Positions 1 to 8,653 of a stretch of 25,135 bases of DNA are shown here, one piece after another. The stretch's first letter is position 1. Every line of letters begins with the position of its first letter. A model generated the notes under the pieces. It did no database searches, was not told where the DNA came from, and saw nothing but the letters and a program-made list of their open reading frames with translations. The position numbers and the translations under genes were made by a program. The stretch lies in contig JADNRY010000814.1 in the NCBI GenBank assembly GCA_015501585.1, forward strand, positions 1 to 25,135, written 5' to 3'. The stretch comes from Rhodocollybia butyracea (lineage: Eukaryota > Basidiomycota > Agaricomycetes > Agaricales > Omphalotaceae).

Positions 1-2
1 AC

Positions 3-1428
3 TCCGTCAAGCCAGGAAAAAATAAAGACGAAGAGAAGGAGGTTGTGGCAGCACTCAAGCGAGTGGAGATGGTCCCTGAGCTGCAGCAGTGGCTAACGCT
101 GCAAAACGATGATCTGGGGGCAATATTTAATGCTCGATTGGGGTGGGACGTGGTTGACGAGGATGGGGGAAAGTGGCGGCCTCAACGCGAATACGTCGCA
201 TTGTTTCGTGTGGTGAGTGTTACCTTGCACATAGAGGTATATTGTGGCTGACTCTCTTTCATAGTTATGTGCGGAAGAATCAGCAATGCAACGCTAAATC
301 GCAGCGCTTTGAAGACGCTCGAAAAGTTTGTGGCCAAGCCGTGCCTGGAGACTGCAAAAGATATGATAGCTATTCCAGCGTTGTATCGGATTCTTGAAAG
401 AGAACAGTTTAGGGAAGGAGGATATTTGCAGCAGACACTGGGCGTTTGCAAGTGGATGCTGAAGAGGGGTAATTGAGGTTCTAGCGAAGCTCCTGAGCCT
501 GAACGGGACACTGCCCACCGGGTTTGGAGACTTGCTCATCTGAAGCTTCGATGCTGAAGAGGGGTAATGAGGTTCTAGCGAAGCTCCTGAGCCTGAACGG
601 GACACTGCCACCGGTTTGGAGACTTGCTCATCTGAAGCTTCGATGCTGAAGAGGGGTAATGAGGTTCTAGCGAAGCTCCTGAGCCTGAACGGGACACTGC
701 CACCGGGTTTGGAGACTTGCTCATCTGAAGCTTTATCAACGAAGACTGAAATCAGGGAATGGGAAAAAGGTTAGCAGAATTTACGAGTTATAAGTAATAG
801 TTTTGACTGACAATAGTGTAGACCGGATGTTTCTACGGCCTCCCGCAGATCTGTGAACGGCCAAAATATCCCGGTATCTCGCACGATGGAAAGGCAGATG
901 TAGCGAAAGACATGGCTGGATGCCGAAAGTTTTATGAGCAATACTCTCAGAAACGATTGACTGGAGGGATAATGGCGTGCTGGTGCAGCCATAGCATTTG
1001 CTATGGATTTCACTGCATTCCGGTGGGCGAAGGTCGAAACGACGTGTTTTCAGCTCTAATAACACGTTGGCCAAAGGCTCCCAAGCGTGTTGTGTACGAT
1101 TTTCGCGTGTGCTCTGGGACCGTATTGCCTGACCCGCGAACCCAAGTTCTTCGCAGACACACAGTTTGTGATTGACGGGTTTCATTCAGAGGGCCATTCA
1201 AAGTGTTCGCCGTCAGCGTTCCTGAAGACCTATGCAGACGTGGATCCAACGCTGGCTGCAATCAACTCAAGTGCCGGGGAATGTGGAAATAGCGGGTTGT
1301 CCAGGATTCAAAAATCTGTGAGTTACATGGTACAGTTGCGTGCGATCGTGTATACTTGGGTCTTTCTGTCTATATGGAATAGGTTTCAGATTCAGAAACT
1401 TTACAAAAAAGTAGCAGCCTTACAGTAG
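3..1428 (+). pseudogene. KDZ/CxC-type transposase, broken, 5' end outside window
   Basis: The reading frame is open from base 3, so the gene starts left of the window. It continues to about 212, where a GTGAGT donor occurs, with an acceptor at 264, although this splice does not keep the frame. It resumes at 267-455, passes a triplicated 93 bp block, and ends at the TAG at 1426-1428. From 822 the protein reads like the Cys/His-rich part of agaricomycete KDZ (Kyakuja-Dileera-Zisupton)-associated proteins: LTGGIMACWCSHSICYGFHC, then YDF joined to ACALGPYCLTREPKFFADTQ, then GFHSEGHSKCS and SVSYM. The frame changes between YDF and ACALG (about 1098-1105, one extra base). A likely 47 nt intron lies at 770-816. 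The role would be DNA transposition. Family assignment is by remembered motif pattern. With two frame breaks plus stops in the triplication, it cannot be translated as it stands. Confidence 0.75.
455..733 (+). repeat. Three tandem copies of a ~93 bp coding segment
   Basis: Copies lie at 455-549 (95 bp), 550-641 (92 bp) and 642-733 (92 bp). They are almost identical: copy 1 has an extra T and an extra C, and copy 2 lacks one G of a GGG run. Read in frame, copy 3 encodes MLKRGNEVLAKLL and continues into sensible protein (to 771), so a single copy was probably ancestral. The lengths put the three copies in different frames and destroy the gene. The differences sit in homopolymer runs, so base-calling error is possible for the indels but not for the triplication itself. 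Confidence 0.9.
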
Positions 1429-1485
1429 TGCGTATAGTAGACAAATGGAAGCACCCTGCAATGAGCTCCAGCATGACGGTGCTAA

Positions 1486-1850
1486 GACAGCACAGCGGTG
1501 CTGGGAGCGGCCCTGAGGTTTTCTCTTGAGTTTCGCCGGGAGAAAACGAGGGTGCTATGCCTCTCCCAAAGCCGGGGTGAAGATGGTTATGGGCGAGGAG
1601 GGCGAACCTCTCTCCAGAATAAAGCAGCACGAAGCTGTCCTACGATATTGAAGGCAGCACGAAGCTGTCCTGCGAGAAGAGCCCTACGACAGCAGAGCGG
1701 TGCTATGAGAGTACGAAATTGGTTGTCTTGAGTGTCGCCGGGGAGAGGATATCTATGGGTGAGGATGTTAAGCCTCTTCCCCAATAAAGGCAGCACAAAC
1801 CTGTCCCATAACATTGCGGGCAGCACAAAGCTGTCCTGCGATATCATACA
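1486..1850. repeat. Diverged ~202 bp tandem duplication with GCAGCA/GCTGTC hairpins
   Basis: Copy A starts at 1486 (GACAGCACAGCGGTGCT) and copy B at 1688 (GACAGCAGAGCGGTGCT). Both continue with CTTGAGT.TCGCCGGG, then a CCTCT...CCA.AATAAA segment, then one or two copies of GGCAGCAC(G/A)AA(G/C)CTGTCC. The short GGCAGC/GCTGTC hairpins are of the same kind as those filling the next 2.2 kb, so this is probably the diverged left edge of that array. No gene is supported here. Confidence 0.7.
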
Positions 1851-1887
1851 CCAAGAGATTCGGTTGTTAAGCGCCGACTGTGAATCG

Positions 1888-1930
1888 GCTCACGTGATAT
1901 TTGGGCCTGGTTCTCAAATATCACGTGAGC
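1888..1930. repeat. Perfect 16 bp inverted repeat containing CACGTG
   Basis: The left arm 1888-1903 and right arm 1915-1930 are exact reverse complements around an 11-nt spacer. Each arm holds the E-box palindrome CACGTG followed by ATATTTG. It sits just before the large hairpin array. It could be a bHLH/bZIP-type site pair or a transposon end; the sequence does not decide. Confidence 0.8.
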
Positions 1931-2049
1931 AGCTCCCCGAGGAGGAATAATGCTGCTGAGCCTGCCTCCCAGTCCCTTTGACACTTACAGCATTATTATG
2001 CCGCTAAGTAGGAGTAGGAGGCAGCGCGATTTTGCTACTTCAGCCGACA

Positions 2050-2130
2050 GCATAATAATGCTGTCAAGGGGAATTAGGAGACAGCACTATTTTTGCTGTC
2101 TCCTAATTCCCCTTGACAGCATTATTATGC
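2050..2130. repeat. Perfect palindrome, 37 bp arms, 7 nt loop
   Basis: Arms 2050-2086 and 2094-2130 are exactly complementary; the loop is 2087-2093 (CTATTTT). It spans three of the micro-hairpin cores (two outer, one at the centre), so long and short hairpins are nested. It is the most perfect long fold in the array. Confidence 0.95.
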
Positions 2131-2549
2131 CGCCGAATAGGAGGGCTATTTTGGCCAGAGGAATCCAGCTCGGCAGCATAAGAATGCTGTCAAGAAGCAT
2201 TATTTTTTTTGGTCTCCTTAACAGCATTATTATGGCCGCCAAGTAGGAGAGGCAGTCGACGGCATCAGATTGTTGTCAAGGGGGAGGAGAAGGCAGCATT
2301 ATTTTGCTGTCTCCTCAATCTCCTTGACAGCACCATTATGCCGGAGTGGGCGAGACAGCAAAATTATTCTACCGCCTCGTCGCTGTTGACAGCATTATTT
2401 TTGCTCTCGCCTCTTCTCCAAGCTCGGCAGCATAAGAATGCTGTCAAGGGAAGAGAAGGCAGCATTATTTTGCTGGTCTCCTTATTTTCCTTGACAGCAT
2501 TACGATGCCGCCAAGGAGCAGCAGGAAGCAGCGGAAGCATTCTCCCAGC

Positions 2550-3790
2550 TCGACAGCATTATTATGCTGCCAAATAGGACGAGGAGGCCTTCTCCAGCTC
2601 AGCAGCATAAGAATGCTGTCAAGGGGGCCGAGAAGGCAGCATTATTATGCCGCCAAGCATGAGCAGGGTGCAGCACTAATTTTCTACCGCAGAGGAAGCA
2701 GTTTCCCAGCTTGACAGCATTATTATGCCGCCAAGCAGGAGTAGGAGGCGGCACAATTTCGCTACCTCAGTCGACAGCATTATTATGCTGCCGAATAGGA
2801 GGAGGCCTTCTCCAGCTCAACAGCATAATAATGCTGTCAAGGGGGCCGAGAAGGCAGCATTATTATGCCGCCAAGTATGAGCAGGGTGGCAGCACTAATT
2901 TGCTACCGCAGAGGAAGCAGTTTCCCAGCTCGACAGCATTATTATGCCGCCAAGCAGGAGTAGGAGGCGGCACAATTTCGCTACCTCAGTCGACAGCATT
3001 ATTATGCTGCCGAGTAGGAGGAGGAGGCCTTCTCCAGCTCAGCAGCATAATAATGCTGTCAAGGGGGCCGAGAAGGCAGCATTATTATGCCGCCAAGTAT
3101 GAGCAGGGTGGCAGCACTAATTTGCTACCGCAGAAGCATTTTTCCAGCTCGACAGCATTATTATGCCGCCAAGCAGGAGTAGGAGGCGGCACAATTTCGC
3201 TACCTCAGTTGACAGCATTATTATGCCACCGAGTAGGAGGAGGAGGCTCCTTTAGCTCGGCAGCATAAGAATGCTGTCAAGGGGGTTGAGAAGGCAGCAT
3301 TGTTTTTCTGGTCTCCTTAATCTCCTTGACAGCATTACTATGCCGCCAAGTATGAGCAAGGTGGCAGCACTAATTTGCTACCGCAGAGGAAGCATTCTCC
3401 CAGATCGACAGCATTATTATGCCGCCGAATAGGCGGAGGCCTTCTCCAGCTCGGCGGCATAAGAATGCTGTCAAGGGGTCGAGAAGGCAGCATTATTTTT
3501 CTGGTCTCCTTAATGTCCTCGACAGCAGTATTATGCCGCCAAGTATGAGCAGGGTGGCAGCACTAATTTGCTACCGCAGAGGAAGCATTCTCCCAGATCG
3601 ACAGCATTATTATGCCGCCAAGTAGGAGGCGGCATGATTTCGCTGCCTCAGTCAACAGCGTTATTATGCCGCCGAATAAGGAGGAGGCCTTCTCCAGCTC
3701 GGCAGCATAAGAATGCTGTCAAGGGGGTCGAGAAGGCAGCATTATTTTGCTGGTCTCCTTAATCTCCTTGACAGCATTATTATGCCGCCA
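2550..3790. repeat. ~219 bp higher-order tandem repeat inside the hairpin array
   Basis: The landmark TCGACAGCATTATTATGC followed by a GGAGGAGGCC-type segment recurs at 2550, 2771, 2990, 3209, 3405 and 3652. Spacings are 221, 219, 219, 196 and 247 bp. The shorter and longer units differ by loss or gain of the sub-block containing GGCGGCACAATTTCGCTACC. Units 2771-3209 are nearly identical, indicating recent expansion. 219 is divisible by 3, which explains the long open frame seen here. Confidence 0.85.
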
Positions 3791-4204
3791 AGTAGGAGTC
3801 CACCGACAGCATAAGAATGCTGGAGAAGGCAACACTATTCAGGATCTGAGACAGCAAAATAATGCTGTCAACGGCGACGAGGCAGTAGACCAATTTTGCT
3901 GGCCCAGCACCCTTGGCAGTATTATTTCGCTGCCTTCCTCCATTCCTTCCCCCTTGACGGCATATGGAAAAGGGCGGGGAGACAGCAAAATAATGCTGTA
4001 AAGCGAGACAGCGAGGCAGCATTATTACGCTGTCTCCCCCAACCTATCTATCTATCCTTGGCTGCATTATTATGCAGTCAAGGGGACAAGGAGGCAGCAT
4101 TGTTTTGCTGGCAAAAAGGGCAGCATACTGATGCTGCATTGCTTGGAAAAATTGTTTATAATGTAAGCTACTAGTAGTAGTCGAGACAGCATGAAATTGC
4201 TGGT

Positions 4205-4906
4205 TCAGCTACATAGAATGTAAATACAAAATGTAACATATGTAACTACTACATAGTGTGGGAGAATCCGCCCACCGGGTTGCCTTTCGTCTTTTACCGG
4301 GTTCTATTCTTACGGCCCTCGGGTCTACTTGGTCAGTTTATTGTCAGGTGCATATCTGCAAATATAACACCTGGAGGGCGTAGCTAGTATACTACAGCAC
4401 TCAGATATGTATTGCTGACCTCAGACCTTGAGAGGCCATGCCATTACTGAGCCAACTTCGACTCAACACCACCTGTATGTAATCATATATTTCCCTATTT
4501 GGTCATACAGCTTTGACCTCCTCCGGCCTAGAGCGGGCAATTACAGCCTATTCTCTCCATAGAATGCTCTGATTTCGCTTCAGGCATATATATATTATGC
4601 AGAGACCATGCCTGTACCACTAGTATATTAAACATCCCTACTTTTATTTTGATTTTTTACAACACAGCCACAGACCCAAACATCGAAGCAGTGCTACTAT
4701 TACACCATATACCTGCTTTAATTTTGCTTTAGGTGCCTACTGTACATCTGTATAGACTGCTATTAGGTGAAATACCCATGCATAAACAAGCTTTTAGGCC
4801 GCTTTGCTGGCATTCTAAATATGGTAATAAAACAGCTTTGACCGCAGCTATCGCTGTAATTTCGCTTCAGGGACCTATTATATATGTAAAGATACTATCT
4901 ACACTC
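4205..4906. other. Intergenic DNA, no gene seen
   Basis: No convincing reading frame. It contains ACCGGGTT motifs (4276-4310), AT-rich stretches, and two related segments ending in TTTCGCTTCAGG (near 4571 and 4859). The segment 4769-4843 recurs on the other side of the Harbinger element (7990-8081). Confidence 0.5.
4769..4843 (+). repeat. Dispersed repeat, copy left of the Harbinger element
   Basis: It shares with 7990-8081, in the same orientation, the blocks AATA(C/T)CCATG, AAGC(A/T..)GCTTTTTAGGCCGCTTT, GGCATT...GGTAAT and CAGC(C)AGCTTTGACCG. The two copies are diverged (several indels) and lie outside the transposon's target duplication. They are therefore a pre-existing host repeat or a pair of related repeats, not part of the transposon. 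Confidence 0.6.
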
Positions 4907-4909
4907 TTA

Positions 4910-4942
4910 GGCCCTGTTTGGGAACCCAAGTTGCAAATGAGT
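4910..4942 (+). repeat. Harbinger left terminal inverted repeat
   Basis: Pairs with 7949-7981 on the other strand at 30 of 33 positions. It begins at GGCCCTGTTTGGG directly after the TTA target duplication. Confidence 0.92.
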
Positions 4943-5160
4943 TTTTGTTTGATTTGGCGCAAGATTAGTTGTAAATTAGTTCAACTGATGGTTGTCATTT
5001 TTGACCCTTTTGCCTAGCTTAACCTTGGCGTTCGGTAGACACTGTGAGGTTAAATGGTGTTGTCACGCCATTACTTTCACATATCTTACCACTTTTTCGC
5101 TTTGTTCCCGTCGTTTTTGACGCGTCTTTTTTTCTGTAATCTCTATTTATACCCGCTACA

Positions 5161-6320
5161 ATGTCTCAGCCAGCATCTGATCAGCAAAATGAGATCGCGA
5201 CAAGCGAGAATACAGGTGGAAAGAAGGCCAGCTGGGAGTTGGAGCATGACCGAGTCCTTATCGAGGTTTTGAAGGAGCAGAAGGCAGGAGGCTTCCAGAC
5301 TGATAATGGTGGCTTCCACGGTGACGCCTACAAAGCTGCCGCAGCTAAACTTGTTACTGCTACCTCCAAAGGTGGCGCGAAAACAAGCGAGTCTTGCAAG
5401 ACACGATGGGCTATAGTGAGCTCATATAATCAACTTATTACAATGTTACTGATATTTTTTCTTAGCTCAAAAAGGATTTCAAGGACGTCAAAACGATTCG
5501 TAACAAGTCTGGTTTTGGCTGGGATGCTGAACGGCACATGGCCACTCTCCAGCTAATGTATGGGATGATCTTATCAAGGTAAGTACCTATTATTGTTTAT
5601 TCTTGTGCTCGTTGAGACTCAAATTTATCTTTTCTACTCTAGGCAAAGCCTAAACTCAAGAAGTGGCGCCGAAAAGCCTTTCCTCTCTACGATGAGATCT
5701 TGGACATTATCGAGGGTCAAATTGCAACTGGTGCCATGGCTTTCTTTCCTGGTGATCCAGCCAACAATCCATCTCCAGGATTGGATAAATCTGACGAGTC
5801 TGGAGAAGAGGAGGAAGAGGAAGAAGATAGTCAGGTGCGGTTACAATTTTTTATCAGGCCAGTTTACAATGCTAATTTTATACCCAGCTTTTTGCAGCTC
5901 GTACTTCGGTTATTGCTCCCACTCCTGCTCGACCACCTTTCATGCCCAGTGCAAGCACCAACACACCCTCGATTTCATTCACGCAAGCGTTGTCCTGCTA
6001 CCCCCGATGACCGGCCTTGGAAGCGCGCTCATGGCCGCAAGCCTACTCAAAGTGACGCTGGCTTTGAGATGGCTGAGGCTGTCCGTGACCTTGCGCGCAG
6101 TGCCATGGGTGATTATGGAAACTCCTCGGCACTCTCTCCTGCACGAAAAACTCGTGCAATTGCGTTGATCGAGAAGGACAATCAGTTGTCAGAAAACGAG
6201 ATGATTGATGCCTTCAAGCTTATACGCCGTGACACTAGTGTTGCCGATACTTATCTTGCTATTGGGGATATCTATCGTCGTACTAACTTCCTTCAATCTG
6301 AGCTTTCCCCAGAGCTTTAA
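5161..6320 (+). pseudogene. Harbinger Myb/SANT-like DNA-binding protein, frameshifted
   Basis: Start ATG is 5161. Exon 1 is 5161-5415 and the intron is 5416-5465 (GTGAGC...TTAG). Exon 2 is 5466-5578, intron 5579-5642 (GTAAGT...CTAG), exon 3 5643-5834, intron from 5835, and the last exon ends at TAA 6318-6320; its start is 5898 (in frame) or 5888. Residues 22-85 (KKASWELEHDRVLIEVLKEQ to CKTRWAI) then LKKDFKDVKTIRNKSGFGWD form the Myb/SANT-like helix-turn-helix of Harbinger accessory proteins. These bind the termini and help the DDE protein enter the nucleus. An acidic run (EEEEEEED) follows. Exon 2 is 113 nt and needs one more base near 5543-5551 to read PANVWDDLIK, so one nucleotide is missing. 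If the last exon starts at 5888, a second shift near 5980 is needed. Confidence 0.85.
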
Positions 6321-6377
6321 GTGATACAAATACTTTATCGTTCATTACTACTTTCTTTTATATACCTATATTGCTGT

Positions 6378-7768
6378 TTAATACATGTGCTCATTAGCTC
6401 TATCTGGGTTGTTGATAAGGTATGCCTGATACTGATCCCAGCACGCCTGAGCAATCCTGTCTCGCTTCTCCTCTGCTCTCTTTTTCTCGGCAAGACTAAT
6501 GTGAGTTGAGAAGTACTCTGGAGGAACTACCACTGGCTCATCAGCTGCAGAAGTCCGTTCAACTTCCCGAGCAATACGAAAGATATGATCTTGGGGATCA
6601 TGGACACGAATAAAGTTGTGAATTGCAGCAAGTGCAGCGGGAATTCGAGCTTGAACCCACATCGGATATTCAGGTGCGGTGCGCATGATGCGAAAACGAC
6701 GCTTCAAAACTCCAAACACGCGCTCAATGACATTTCGGAGCTGAGCATGCCTGAGGTTGAACAGTTCTTCACGATCTTTGGGTCTATCATGCAGAATCAG
6801 TACTAGAAATTTTCAAAAACATAGATATTACCTTTGATTACCTTTGGCCCACTCTTTGAGATGGTACCGTTTGCCACGATATGGGACCAGACCACATAGT
6901 GGAAAACCAGCATCTCCAAGCCAATAGCAATCAGGAGGAATTGCAAGGTCTCTTTGACGTGCTTCCTCCCACAGACGGCCATCAGCAGTACTACCTTCCC
7001 AGCCAGTCATCATGTAGCAGATCTGCATATCAAACATACAACCAGCAAGAATGTTCTGGGATATACGACCTTTGCGGCTCCGATAATGCCCCATATCCTC
7101 TTCCATCACAAAGGCATCTTCGAGTGAACCATCAACAGCTGCCAGAGCACCGATGAACGGTTTATAGCGGTCATTGGAGGAAATAACGGTTTATAGCGGT
7201 CATTGGAGGAAATCAAATCAGGAACTCTATCATCTGGTAGACGAACAAGCTTTGAGTAGAAGGGGGAGCTTGATGTAATCTCCAAGACCTTGTGAAATGA
7301 TTTCGAAATTGTGTCTGCACTTCGTTGAAAGCGCTCTTGTGCTTCACGGTTGCCCATCCCATAGATTATAAGCCGCAAGAAAATTGAAAGTTTTTCTTCT
7401 GCTGTCACAGATCGTCCATCACAAAGCCCGTTTTTCCGCATTTGTTGTACAAGAGTTTGGAAGACATGACTGGCCATGCCCATAGATTCACGCATGCGTC
7501 TTCGATGACCTTACATGTAAAAAATCAAGATCAAGCTTTTGTGCCATTTAGAACTCCTATACATACCGTTTACCAGTTCATCAACCCACATCTGACCTGT
7601 AAATGCCGAATCGTGAACTCGTTCAACAGGTTTGGTGATACGGGGCAATGATATCAAGGTATAAGCTGAAAGAACTCCTGCAATGACTGGCAGAGCTTTT
7701 TGAAGCCTTTCACGTCTAGTTTTGGGCTTAGAGAACTTCGAAGATACTGAGGCTCGTGTAGTAACCAT
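6378..7768 (-). pseudogene. Harbinger DDE superfamily transposase, disrupted by 29 bp duplication
   Basis: Start ATG is 7768, preceded in frame by TAA. Exons are 7768-7567, 7509-6832 and 6783-6378. Introns are 57 nt (GTATGT...AAG) and 48 nt (GTAATA...ATAG, with TACTGAT as branch site). Domain signs in order: TGQMWVDELVNG, SHVFQTL, LQ-type helix REAQERFQRSADTISKSFHK, first Asp in LAAVDGS (codon 7133-7131), GCMFDMQICYMMTGWEGS, second Asp in WLGDAGFPLCG (6914-6912), YHLKEW, Glu in NVIERVFGVLKRRF (6725-6723), and AIHNFIRVHD. The three catalytic residues are present. A 29 bp tandem duplication at 7156-7213 shifts the frame just before the first Asp. Without it the exons sum to 1257 nt (418 aa), the usual family size. 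An open segment in another frame at 7848-7769 may be a lost N-terminal extension. Confidence 0.92.
7156..7213. repeat. 29 bp perfect tandem duplication inside the transposase gene
   Basis: 7156-7184 and 7185-7213 are identical. 29 is not a multiple of three, so the second copy frameshifts the transposase. The absence of any mismatch shows the event is recent relative to the rest of the decay, or is an assembly artefact. Confidence 0.95.
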
Positions 7769-7948
7769 TTAAACACGTCGGAAAGAGCAAGATCAAGAGA
7801 GAGATTATCATGATATTGTATCAGTAATGCTGTAACTACTTGTGACATAGCGTGAAAACTCAGTGACCTCACGCAGAAACACAATTCCGAACTCTCAGCC
7901 GTCAGAAATTTAACCCTTACAACTATTTTGCAACCCTGCCTCTCTGCA

Positions 7949-7981
7949 ACTTATTTGCAACTCGGGTTCCCGAACAGGGCC
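7949..7981 (-). repeat. Harbinger right terminal inverted repeat
   Basis: Reverse complement of the left end with 3 mismatches, followed by TTA 7982-7984. Confidence 0.92.
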
Positions 7982-7989
7982 TTATAGGG

Positions 7990-8081
7990 TGGAATATCCA
8001 TGTAGAAGCACGCTTTTTAGGCCGCTTTTACTGTTTTGATGGCATTACCCAATTTGGTAATGCTCAGCCAGCTTTGACCGA
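7990..8081 (+). repeat. Dispersed repeat, copy right of the Harbinger element
   Basis: Diverged direct-orientation counterpart of 4769-4843 (see there). The rest of 8082-8435 holds no gene I can support. Confidence 0.6.
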
Positions 8082-8411
8082 ACGTCATCTAGATTTTTCA
8101 ATGCAATCCATCCCCTTATGGTGCCTAATCCACCTCGGAGTAGTGCTCAAATATTAATACATTATATATAGTCTTTTTTGGGCTAGCTACCATCCCAGAA
8201 ATTGCCTAAATAGGCCCGTAAATAACCTATTTTCGTCCAGCCACCCAAAAGCTGGAACAAACGAGTCACATGACCTCATCAAATGCGAACACAGAGGGAT
8301 TAAAATGCCCCTACACTCTTACTGTACAGTAGCTTACTGGGTTTATTATCATAATCTCCACAACAGGTACTGGGGGTATTTAAATAATGCTACTGCAATG
8401 GGTGATTGTAG

Positions 8412-8633
8412 CGTGCCGAGGGCGACAAGAACGGCAATCAGGAGGAGGGACGCGACGATAATCAGGAGGAGGGACTCGGCGAGAATCAGGAGAAGTGGTG
8501 GGACAATAAAGGTGCCGCAGGAGCCAGCGCGGGTGAAGATACTGCGGTGGAGGACCTGCTGGCTCTACCTCTTGCGGCCCGGCTAATTGTTCAGCTGCGC
8601 TGCCTGCGCCTCAGTGGGGTTTCTTTGAGGTGA
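8412..8633 (+). other. Possible acidic coding fragment with 24 bp in-frame repeat
   Basis: The frame from 8412 to the TGA at 8631-8633 reads an acidic stretch with repeating NQEEGRDD / NQEEGLGE / NQEKWWDN, then AVEDLLALPLAARLIVQLR. The repeats are 24 bp (8436, 8460, 8484), i.e. eight codons, and differ mostly at codon-tolerant positions. A TAG just upstream means there is no start unless an upstream exon is spliced in. The opposite strand reads a hydrophobic stretch instead. I cannot assign a function or be sure of the strand. Confidence 0.3.
8436..8505. repeat. Three 24 bp tandem repeats
   Basis: Units start at 8436, 8460 and 8484 with the common core AATCAGGAG(G/A)AG; the third is truncated or diverged. 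Confidence 0.85.
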
Positions 8634-8653
8634 GTGCCATTTTCAGTGCGTCT

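Larger units (their letters stand above)
1982..4204. repeat. Dense array of ~60 micro-hairpins, consensus GRCAGCA-N(5-7)-TGCYGYC
   Basis: I count about 60 instances of a ~20 bp imperfect palindrome whose arms are CAGCA/TGCTG (or TGCCG) and whose centre is A/T-rich and variable. Examples are GACAGCATAATAATGCTGTC (2048-2067), GACAGCACTATTTTTGCTGTC (near 2080) and GACAGCAAAATAATGCTGTC (near 3851). Spacing is about 25-45 bp. The text between cores is also inverted-repeated (CCTTGACAGC / GCTGTCAAGG; TTCTCC / GGAGAA). Toward 4205 the motif thins out and drifts. Open frames across it, such as 2711-3268, follow from a period divisible by three and are not convincing genes. Function is unknown; it could be a transposon-derived satellite or a source of double-stranded RNA. 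Confidence 0.9.
4907..7984. mobile_element. PIF/Harbinger DNA transposon with TTA target-site duplication
   Basis: The element is 4910-7981 (3072 bp), flanked by TTA at 4907-4909 and 7982-7984, the 3 bp duplication typical of PIF/Harbinger. Terminal inverted repeats are 4910-4942 and 7949-7981, starting GGCCCTGTT(T/C)GGGAACCC, with 3 mismatches in 33. Two of these mismatches are CG against TG/CA. It carries the usual pair of convergent genes: a Myb/SANT-like DNA-binding protein (+) and a DDE nuclease (-). Both frames are broken, so the copy is non-autonomous now, but its ends look intact and could be mobilised by a related active copy. Confidence 0.93.

Noticed and set aside
182..611. Minus-strand frames across the 93 bp repeats
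   Set aside because: They repeat the same peptide because of the triplication and oppose the sense frame of the KDZ-type gene.
2711..3268. 185-codon open frame with repeated TALLC and QHYYAAK peptides
   Set aside because: It is a by-product of a 219 bp tandem repeat whose period is a multiple of three; no gene signals, and similar chance frames run through the whole array.
1982..4204. CRISPR array (regularly spaced palindromic repeats)
   Set aside because: Spacers are themselves repetitive and inverted, repeat orientation alternates, there are no cas genes and the context is eukaryotic.
4375..4470. tRNA-derived SINE on the minus strand (TGGCTCAGTAATGG resembles an A box)
   Set aside because: The only B-box-like stretch (4427-4417) is too close (13 bp) and deviates from GGTTCGANNCC; no cloverleaf can be drawn.
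5593..6168. 191-codon plus-strand frame
   Set aside because: It is the wrong frame of the SANT-like gene, kept open by the one-base loss in exon 2; the protein-like acidic text is in another frame.
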